Assembly (NCBI GenBank): GCA_964546355.1
Contig: CAZJJM010000018.1
Coordinates: 1-10,416, forward strand
DNA from: JADLDV01 sp964546355
Lineage (GTDB): Bacteria > Patescibacteriota > Minisyncoccia > Phycocordibacterales > UBA9973
Direction of reading: 5' to 3'
DNA: 10,416 bases
A program made the translations under genes and the position numbers. Positions 6,387 through 10,416 of the stretch are shown here, piece by piece. Under the pieces are notes generated by a model. It did not search any database. It had not been told where the DNA came from and saw nothing but the letters and a program-made list of their open reading frames with translations. Position 1 is the stretch's first letter; every line of letters starts with the position of its first letter.

Positions 6387-7934
6387 TTAATTTATTTTTG
6401 GTCTATACTGTAATGCTTCTAGAATATGTGTTGAGTCTATACTTTCGCTTCCTTCTAGGTCTGCGATTGTGCGAGCGAGCTTGATGATGCGATGATATGC
6501 ACGAGCTGAGAGCTGTAATCGTTCCGCACTTTGGTTCAAGATTGTTCGTACTTCTGGTGATAATGTCACATGATGAATAATATCTTGCGCACGCATGTCA
6601 CTATTTGTTCGTAAATCATTTCGCACAGTACCGAATCGTGTACGTTGCTTTTTGCGGGCCTGTGCTACTTTCTCTCTAAATACTACACTTCCTTCACCGC
6701 TCGGTGTGTTGTCTGAAAGCGTGTCAAAGTCTACTTGCGGCACAGTGACCCATAGGTCGATACGATCCATGATCGGTCCAGATAATTTTCTTTCATACCG
6801 CATGAGATCGCTTGGAGTACAGATACAGCGTTTTTGTTTTGATCCACGAAAACCACATGGACAAGGATTCATTGCGGCAACAAGGATAAAATTGGCTGGA
6901 AATCGTGCCGTACCTTTTGCTCGTGCCACAGTCACCACATTGTCTTCGAGTGGTTGTCTCAATGATTCAACGACCCGTTTGTCGAATTCAGGAAATTCAT
7001 CGAGGAATAATACACCTTTGTGTGCAAGTGTAATTTCTCCTGGTTTCGGTGTTGTTCCTCCTCCGATAATGGATACGTATGATGAGGTGTGATGTGGTGA
7101 TCGAAACGGTGGTTCTTGCACTAGTGTATGTGTCATTGTTCCTGCGATTGAATGAATACTCATGACTTCAAGTGCGTCGTCGGTCGAAAGTGGAGGAAGA
7201 ATACCAGTGAACGCTCTTGCGAGCATCGTTTTGCCCGTACCTGGAGGACCAGAGAGTGCGATATTGTGTCCGCCTGCTGCTGCGATAAGTAATCCCCGTT
7301 TCGCTGCATCTTGTCCTTTGATGATAGAAAAATCAGTATACAGATTTTTTGGTATTGTATCTGTCTGTGTTTTTTGATATGGAGTAAGTTTTGCAATCTC
7401 AGTATCCTTCTTTTTCTGATCAAGATGGACGATCAATTCTCGGAGATTTTTTGGTGCAAATACTGTAATATTCTCGATCAGTGTTGCTTCTTCTGCATTG
7501 CCTTCGGCGACATATATCGTGGTGTGTCCGTGCCGCTTTGCTTCTTGAGCGAGTGCAAGTACTCCTTTGACTGGGAGTATGTCACCTGCAAGTGATAACT
7601 CTCCGATAAATACCGTGTCTGTAGTATCAAAAGCGATTTCATCATTCGCGAGTAAGTAGCCGAGAGCAATCGGAACATCAAAATACGATCCTTCTTTTTT
7701 CAGGTCAGCTGGTGCAAGTGATACAACAATTTTTTGGTTTTGCGATTTTGGTGCAGAGTAGCCGCTATTCTTAAGTGCTGAACTGACGCGATCTTTTGCT
7801 TCATCAACTGCTTTATCAGGCAAGCCAACAATAGAAAACGCATGAAGCGAGTTTTTTGTGATGTCGATTTCTACCGTAATAAGTGTACCATTCAGGAGAT
7901 GTGGTTGTGCACTCGTGATTCGTGCGAGAGACAT
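6387..7934 (-). CDS. comM: ComM/YifB-family Mg chelatase-like AAA+ ATPase
   Basis: This is a full-length member (515 aa; the family is usually about 500-510). The N-terminal Lon-like/ChlI domain (about 20-150) carries the conserved VGLPDKAVDEAKDRV block. The AAA+ core holds Walker A GPPGTGKT (229-236), Walker B VLFLDEF (308-314) and the arginine-containing SGPIMDRIDL (385-394). Four cysteines, C358, C360, C370 and C372, form the family's putative zinc site. The C-terminal helical domain keeps SARAYHRI (476-483) and ARTIADLEGS (487-496). In naturally transformable bacteria ComM is a hexameric helicase that drives branch migration when incoming single-stranded DNA integrates, so the gene fits a DNA-uptake lifestyle. 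The start MSLARI matches the family N-terminus. It follows the dksA-like gene by 23 nt, probably in one transcript. No close Shine-Dalgarno site is seen: an AGGAG sits 22 nt upstream, too far away. Confidence 0.95.
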   Translation of the reverse strand: MSLARITSAQPHLLNGTLITVEIDITKNSLHAFSIVGLPDKAVDEAKDRVSSALKNSGYSAPKSQNQKIVVSLAPADLKKEGSYFDVPIALGYLLANDEIAFDTTDTVFIGELSLAGDILPVKGVLALAQEAKRHGHTTIYVAEGNAEEATLIENITVFAPKNLRELIVHLDQKKKDTEIAKLTPYQKTQTDTIPKNLYTDFSIIKGQDAAKRGLLIAAAGGHNIALSGPPGTGKTMLARAFTGILPPLSTDDALEVMSIHSIAGTMTHTLVQEPPFRSPHHTSSYVSIIGGGTTPKPGEITLAHKGVLFLDEFPEFDKRVVESLRQPLEDNVVTVARAKGTARFPANFILVAAMNPCPCGFRGSKQKRCICTPSDLMRYERKLSGPIMDRIDLWVTVPQVDFDTLSDNTPSGEGSVVFREKVAQARKKQRTRFGTVRNDLRTNSDMRAQDIIHHVTLSPEVRTILNQSAERLQLSARAYHRIIKLARTIADLEGSESIDSTHILEALQYRPKIN

Positions 7935-7957
7935 ATGTGTCTTGTGAAGAATTACTC

Positions 7958-8317
7958 CTAGAGAATAATATGTACGGTTGCTGTGCGTGCTGCTGGATTT
8001 GCTTCAAGTCGTTCACTGCTAATCATTTCACCTGTTTTTTCACAGATACCATATGTGCCAAGATCAAATTTTTTGAGCGCATAAGAAACTTCTCCAATAC
8101 GTTCTCCGAGAGATCGGATAAGGGCAGATCGTTCTTCGTAATCTTCTGCTCTATCCGCAAGCATGTTTGCATCTGCTTCAGTACCCTCACTCATATCTGG
8201 TACAGCTTCCCATGTGTGAGTTTTTGGATCTTCAACCCCAATTTTTTCAAGACTTTCCAATAATACTGCGTGTTCATCTTCGAGTTTCTTTTTGAAATAT
8301 AGTGTATCAATAGTCAT
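7958..8317 (-). CDS. DksA/TraR-family protein with a degenerate zinc finger
   Basis: From the ATG at 8317 it has 119 residues. An N-terminal coiled-coil hairpin (about 5-85), with an acidic centre, precedes the finger region (90-116), which follows the pattern YG-C-x2-C-G...RLEANPAA. DksA proteins insert the coiled coil into the RNA polymerase secondary channel and adjust transcription initiation. Here only C92 survives; the other zinc positions are T95, A113 and H116, so zinc binding is probably lost while the fold may remain. An in-frame ATG at 8350 exists, but the promoter-like TGGTATTAT lies between it and 8317, and the residues it would add look unlike the family, so 8317 is preferred. 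The gene is first in a pair with comM. Confidence 0.88.
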   Translation of the reverse strand: MTIDTLYFKKKLEDEHAVLLESLEKIGVEDPKTHTWEAVPDMSEGTEADANMLADRAEDYEERSALIRSLGERIGEVSYALKKFDLGTYGICEKTGEMISSERLEANPAARTATVHIIL

Positions 8318-8320
8318 ATA

Positions 8321-8333
8321 GATAATAATACCA
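8321..8333. promoter_or_regulatory. Overlapping divergent -10 elements (dksA-like gene and micro-ORF)
   Basis: Only 15 bp separate the divergent ATGs at 8317 (minus) and 8333 (plus). On the minus strand, TGG-TATTAT (8325-8333) is an extended -10 ending 7 nt before the dksA-like ATG. On the plus strand, GATAAT (8321-8326) ends 6 nt before the micro-ORF ATG. The two hexamers overlap by 2 bp, so both transcripts would be leaderless or nearly so. No good -35 is found on either strand. Confidence 0.5.
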
Positions 8334-8428
8334 TGTTTGGAGAAAATCAAAAGATGCAGGCCAGCATACTAAAAACCGACCATATTGTCCGCATGTGGGA
8401 GGATGTTCGGAAGAATTTTAAAACTTAA
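8333..8428 (+). CDS. Possible 31-codon leaderless micro-ORF ending in MWEDVRKNFKT
   Basis: The ATG at 8333 opens a 31-codon frame ending at TAA 8426-8428. It is preceded at 6 nt by GATAAT, the same geometry as the longer genes in the window. The peptide is basic, has no transmembrane segment, and ends in W-E-D-V-R-K-N-F-K-T. The same W-x-D-V-R tail recurs twice to the right, with substitutions mainly at third codon positions between the two longest copies, which supports coding at some point. Its stop overlaps the stop of the convergent phosphatase gene by 3 nt, sharing TTAA. It may be a microprotein or a leftover C-terminus of a longer duplicated gene. Its function is unknown. Confidence 0.4.
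   Translation: MFGENQKMQASILKTDHIVRMWEDVRKNFKT
8394..8422 (+). repeat. W-x-D-V-R repeat, copy 1
   Basis: This 29-nt unit begins TGTGGGAGGATGTTCG and continues to TTTTAAA. It matches copy 2 at 24 of 29 positions; four of the five differences are at third codon positions of the plus frame. It abuts the 3' end of the phosphatase gene. Confidence 0.75.
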
Positions 8429-9252
8429 ACTTCAAGTTCATGAAGTTCTTTCATTAAACTATCATGTAATGTTTTATTCGCAGAAGCAACAAAACTTCTC
8501 TCAAGATTCACTGACTTTTTCTTGTAATCAATAGGCACTCCATCCAAATCAGTGACAATACCGCCTGCTTCTTCAAGAATTATTTGCGGTGCTGCGACAT
8601 CCCACTTACCAGCTCGAAAGTTAGTATTTATATGAGCTTCTGCATCTCCTGCCGCAATAGCACAAAGTTTTGCACCACTCCCCTCTGGTATTCGTTTTGC
8701 AAACAAAATTTTATCCAATTTTTCTTCAATCGGACGAATATCGCCACTTGGCTCACGCGTAATCAATCGAGAATCTTTTATCTCTTGGATGTTAGAAGTT
8801 TCTAGTTTTTTAAATATTCCCTCAATTTTTTCAAAAGCACCTTTACCTTTTTCAGCATAAAAAACTTTATTTTGAGCAGGCACAGTGACACATCCAAAAG
8901 TAGGTATACCGTTTTCAACGAGACCTATGACTATTCCAAAAGTATCGATTCCTTTGATGAATGATTTGGTACCATTTAACGGATCGATCATCCAAACTCT
9001 TCCAGTGTAATCCTCTGGAATATTGTCATTTTCTTCTGATAAGATCAGGTCTTCTGGAAATAAATTCTTGATTTCTCGACGTATTAAATTATCTGATTCT
9101 GTATCTGCTCGAGTAACGGGATCAAATTCATCTTTTTTATAATCTATAGATAAATTTGTTTTAAAATATTTCAACAAAATAACACCTGCTTTTTCGGCGA
9201 TAGGTAAGATGTCTTTAGCGAGTGGTGACGGCATATACTCTATTGTTTTCAT
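8425..9252 (-). CDS. Inositol monophosphatase/CysQ-family sugar- or nucleotide-phosphatase
   Basis: The 275-residue length is typical. The family signatures are in order: DPVTRAD (44-50), LSEEN with metal-ligand glutamates (71-75), WMIDPLNGT (87-95), and KWDVAAP (216-222) followed by EEAGG (227-231). These Mg-dependent, lithium-sensitive phosphatases hydrolyse inositol phosphates, fructose-1,6-bisphosphate or 3'-phosphoadenosine 5'-phosphate. The KLCAIAAGDAEA stretch (195-206) and DPLNGTKSFI look more like CysQ (PAP phosphatase) than a classic inositol phosphatase, but the substrate is not certain. The second Asp of the DPxDGT metal motif is Asn (N93), which could weaken one metal site. The ATG at 9252 sits 6 nt after an extended -10. 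The gene is flanked by two copies of the W-x-D-V-R repeat and looks accessory. Confidence 0.93.
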   Translation of the reverse strand: MKTIEYMPSPLAKDILPIAEKAGVILLKYFKTNLSIDYKKDEFDPVTRADTESDNLIRREIKNLFPEDLILSEENDNIPEDYTGRVWMIDPLNGTKSFIKGIDTFGIVIGLVENGIPTFGCVTVPAQNKVFYAEKGKGAFEKIEGIFKKLETSNIQEIKDSRLITREPSGDIRPIEEKLDKILFAKRIPEGSGAKLCAIAAGDAEAHINTNFRAGKWDVAAPQIILEEAGGIVTDLDGVPIDYKKKSVNLERSFVASANKTLHDSLMKELHELEV

Positions 9253-9258
9253 GGTGAA

Positions 9259-9267
9259 AGTATACCA
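9259..9267 (-). promoter_or_regulatory. Extended -10 of the phosphatase gene, predicted leaderless
   Basis: On the minus strand, TGG-TATACT is followed by TTCACC (6 nt) and the ATG. The surrounding CATGGTATACT closely resembles CATGGTATTAT before the dksA-like gene and CATGCTATAGT before the helicase gene. No convincing -35 is seen. Confidence 0.6.
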
Positions 9268-9329
9268 TGGGTTCGAACTTGCACTGTGGTAGAAAAAATA
9301 AGTATTGAAATATATGAATGAAATTACTA

Positions 9330-9365
9330 CTCTGTCTGTGGGATGATGTTCGAAAAGATTTCAAA
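9330..9365 (+). repeat. W-x-D-V-R repeat, copy 2
   Basis: The 29-nt unit starts at 9337 (TGTGGGATGATGTTCG) and reads W-D-D-V-R-K-D-F-K, with a TAA directly after it. A short frame from the ATG at 9318 (MKLLLCLWDDVRKDFK, 16 codons) includes it, but has no 6-nt-spaced -10, so it is treated as a repeat or relic rather than a gene. The left edge CTCTGTCTGTGG also resembles copy 3 (CTCTACCTGTGG). Confidence 0.75.
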
Positions 9366-9387
9366 TAATAGAGATATTTGAAATCTT
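9355..9387. terminator. Perfect 13-bp inverted repeat downstream of repeat copy 2, possible terminator
   Basis: AAGATTTCAAATA (9355-9367) pairs with TATTTGAAATCTT (9375-9387) around a 7-nt loop. The TAA ending the W-D-D-V-R frame lies across the end of the left arm and the first loop base. No T-run follows on the plus strand, so termination would be weak. It lies upstream of the small helical protein's -10, so it might instead be an operator or a recombination-site hairpin. Confidence 0.5.
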
Positions 9388-9408
9388 CCCTAAACTACTT
9401 AGAAGTTA

Positions 9409-9414
9409 TATAAT
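9409..9414 (+). promoter_or_regulatory. Consensus -10 of the small helical protein gene, predicted leaderless
   Basis: TATAAT is followed by exactly 6 nt (ACCTTC) and the ATG at 9421, so transcription should start at the start codon. No TG extension and no well-spaced -35 are visible. Confidence 0.6.
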
Positions 9415-9420
9415 ACCTTC

Positions 9421-9777
9421 ATGAATAATGAAATGATGCCAATACAAGAAGAGAGTAAGGAAAATCTTGACTGGACAAGAATTGAAGGGATTAAGAAGGA
9501 AATGGTAGAAATCTTTAATAGTATTAAAAGAAATCTGGATACTATTAAGGGTATGACTGAAATAGCTCAAGAAAGAAATTTTAGTGGATCCTCAGAGCTT
9601 CAGGATAAAGCTGATGAAGTATTGAAGAAATTTGAACCATACGGTGAATATGCTCCTATACTTTATAAAATGATTGGTGACCTCGGTAGTGTCACATCAG
9701 GAGCTTATTCAGAAGGATTACTCGTTACGGCAGATGAGTTAAATAATAAACTTGAAGAGATTAAAGGTAGAGAATAG
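9421..9777 (+). CDS. Small acidic helical protein (118 aa), function unknown
   Basis: The ATG at 9421, 6 nt after a consensus TATAAT, opens a 118-codon frame ending at TAG 9775-9777. No family is recognised. The sequence is rich in Glu, Lys and Ile and appears to be mostly amphipathic helices: about 17-52, 58-72 and 103-116 are the clearest. A short Gly/Ser-rich turn (around 87-97) sits in the middle of the second half. There is no signal peptide, membrane segment or cysteine, so it should be cytoplasmic. It is the only plus-strand gene among the right-hand accessory genes, lying between repeat copies 2 and 3 and closed by a very long hairpin. A protein-protein adaptor role is conceivable, but nothing in the sequence shows it. 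Confidence 0.8.
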   Translation: MNNEMMPIQEESKENLDWTRIEGIKKEMVEIFNSIKRNLDTIKGMTEIAQERNFSGSSELQDKADEVLKKFEPYGEYAPILYKMIGDLGSVTSGAYSEGLLVTADELNNKLEEIKGRE

Positions 9778-9784
9778 TATAGTT

Positions 9785-9830
9785 AAACAAAAGAAGAAAC
9801 CGTCATGATTGATGGTTTCTTCTTTTGTTT
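9785..9830. terminator. Bidirectional terminator with a 21-bp stem
   Basis: The arms 9785-9805 and 9810-9830 pair completely, with one G-U, around a TGAT loop. The A-rich left and T-rich right arms let it work on both strands. It lies 7 nt after the small helical protein's stop and downstream of the kinase gene on the other strand, so it serves both convergent genes. Confidence 0.9.
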
Positions 9831-9837
9831 ATATTTG

Positions 9838-9860
9838 CTCTACCTGTGGAAGGATGTTCG
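9838..9860 (+). repeat. W-x-D-V-R repeat, copy 3
   Basis: CTCTACCTGTGG is followed by AAGGATGTTCG. The core 9845-9860 shares 14 of 16 bases with copy 1. In the same reading frame as the other copies it gives L-L-Y-L-W-K-D-V-R, then diverges and stops at TGA 9874-9876. It ends 10 nt from the kinase stop codon. Confidence 0.7.
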
Positions 9861-9869
9861 ATTGAGTAT

Positions 9870-10391
9870 TTACTGAGATGTTGCTTGTTGGATAACTTCG
9901 TCAACAACTTCATTGACGGATCTGTCAGTATTGATAGAAATAGCACCATCCTTGAGTAATCCATTTTCAAAAGCCTCATACCATTCAAGCATATGATTTT
10001 GTATAGATGGATCTTTGCCGAAACTATTATTCGTCCGAGTATCAAGTCTGTGTAAAAATGTTTCAGGCTTACATTGCAGGAGTAATACTTTATTAAATAA
10101 ACTAGCGAGTTCGTCTCGATTCGACGCCATTCCTAAAACAAAAACTATTTCAGAGCCTGTACCCATAAGTTCTTTTAGCTGGTCGATATCACAAATCCAT
10201 TTATGTGTATCTGTAAATTCTTTATTGAGTTCAACTTGACCAGTGGTTCTTTCGCCAGTTTCTCTGTTTCTCCACGAACATAAACCTTTAACCTCATCAA
10301 TACTTATGGCGTGAAAACCTCTCTTTTGTAATTCTTCAGATACGGTTGTTTTTCCTGTTCCTGATATTCCTGTAATAAATATTTTATTCAC
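9870..10391 (-). CDS. P-loop nucleotide kinase-like protein (AAA_18/AAA_33 type)
   Basis: This is a 173-residue protein. It opens with a Walker A loop, GISGTGKT (8-15), typical of small NMP or shikimate kinase-like P-loop proteins, and then an acidic IDEVKG segment (31-36). A strand plus GMASN motif (87-91) and RTNNSFGK (119-126) match a recurrent family often annotated as AAA family ATPase, in which (L)SGxASN and RTNNPYGK are hallmarks. The RTNN stretch probably acts as the lid contacting phosphates. The substrate is unknown; a nucleoside, nucleotide or other small-molecule phosphotransfer is likely. The start is GTG at 10391: the overlapping ATG at 10393 is immediately followed by a stop in its own frame, and TATAAT lies exactly 6 nt upstream of the GTG. 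It may have arrived with the neighbouring phosphatase. Confidence 0.88.
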   Translation of the reverse strand: MNKIFITGISGTGKTTVSEELQKRGFHAISIDEVKGLCSWRNRETGERTTGQVELNKEFTDTHKWICDIDQLKELMGTGSEIVFVLGMASNRDELASLFNKVLLLQCKPETFLHRLDTRTNNSFGKDPSIQNHMLEWYEAFENGLLKDGAISINTDRSVNEVVDEVIQQATSQ

Positions 10392-10397
10392 ATGAAA

Positions 10398-10406
10398 ATT
10401 ATATCA
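10398..10406 (-). promoter_or_regulatory. Extended -10 of the kinase gene, predicted leaderless from GTG
   Basis: On the minus strand, TGA-TATAAT is followed by TTTCAT (6 nt) and GTG. The geometry equals that of the helicase and phosphatase promoters and supports GTG as the start. The window ends 10 bp upstream, so a -35 cannot be examined. Confidence 0.6.
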
Positions 10407-10416
10407 CGATACCACC

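Noticed and set aside
6595..7092. 165-codon plus-strand open frame inside comM
   Set aside because: It is antisense to the AAA+ core of comM, which has full family motifs; the plus-strand translation has no recognisable domain or promoter.
7948..7962. AGGAG upstream of comM as a Shine-Dalgarno site
   Set aside because: It overlaps the dksA-like stop codon and lies about 22 nt from the ATG, far beyond usual spacing.
8394..9860. Integron attC sites
   Set aside because: No RYYYAAC/GTTRRRY core pair or consistent inverted arms could be found in the three repeat copies, and no integrase is in the window.

Overview
The window looks like chromosomal DNA from a Patescibacteria (CPR) bacterium, most likely of the Parcubacteria/Paceibacteria type. 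This is inferred from the mix of genes: a LysM-M23 envelope peptidase with an unusual HGYNxxD metal motif, a very large unassigned coiled-coil protein, a stand-alone ComM, a DksA/TraR-type protein that has lost its zinc cysteines, and an almost complete lack of Shine-Dalgarno sites. The DNA is moderately AT-rich by eye. No rRNA, tRNA, CRISPR array, transposase or integrase is visible.

Layout. Positions 1-449 (minus strand) hold the N-terminal 149 codons of a UvrD/PcrA-type helicase that runs off the left edge. A perfect-stem terminator separates it from a 1240-residue minus-strand protein of unknown function (522-4244), which has charged coiled-coil ends and two hydrophobic segments. A 269-bp divergent intergenic region (4245-4513) carries a promoter candidate, a 17-nt direct repeat and a predicted RNA fold that would cover the start of the next gene. 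The plus-strand genes that follow are a LysM-LysM-M23 peptidoglycan hydrolase (4514-5698) and a membrane-anchored extracytoplasmic protein (5723-6322), closed by a bidirectional terminator. Convergent with these is a minus-strand pair: the DksA/TraR-like regulator (7958-8317) followed by comM (6387-7934).

From about 8333 to the right edge the region looks accessory. It holds an inositol-monophosphatase/CysQ-family phosphatase (minus, 8425-9252), a small helical protein (plus, 9421-9777) and a P-loop nucleotide kinase-like protein (minus, 9870-10391). Three copies of a short repeat (core TGTGG[GA]A[GT]GATGTTCG), all in plus orientation, lie one at each boundary between these genes. The repeat reads as a peptide W-x-D-V-R followed by a stop, and the two longest copies differ mostly at third codon positions. 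The copies are therefore either micro-ORFs or the tails of a duplicated coding sequence, and they now act as boundaries of cassette-like units. The first copy is the end of a complete 31-codon ORF (8333-8428).

The second theme is promoter structure. Four genes (uvrD, the phosphatase, the small helical protein and the kinase) have a -10 hexamer exactly 6 nt upstream of the start codon, and dksA has one 7 nt upstream. In three of them the element fits CATGnTATnnT, an extended -10. This geometry places the transcription start at or next to the start codon, so leaderless mRNAs are predicted to be the default here. The M23 gene is the exception, with a long structured leader. In functional terms the left half is mainly DNA repair and cell envelope, the middle is transcription control and DNA processing (ComM), and the right end is small-molecule and nucleotide phosphate chemistry.
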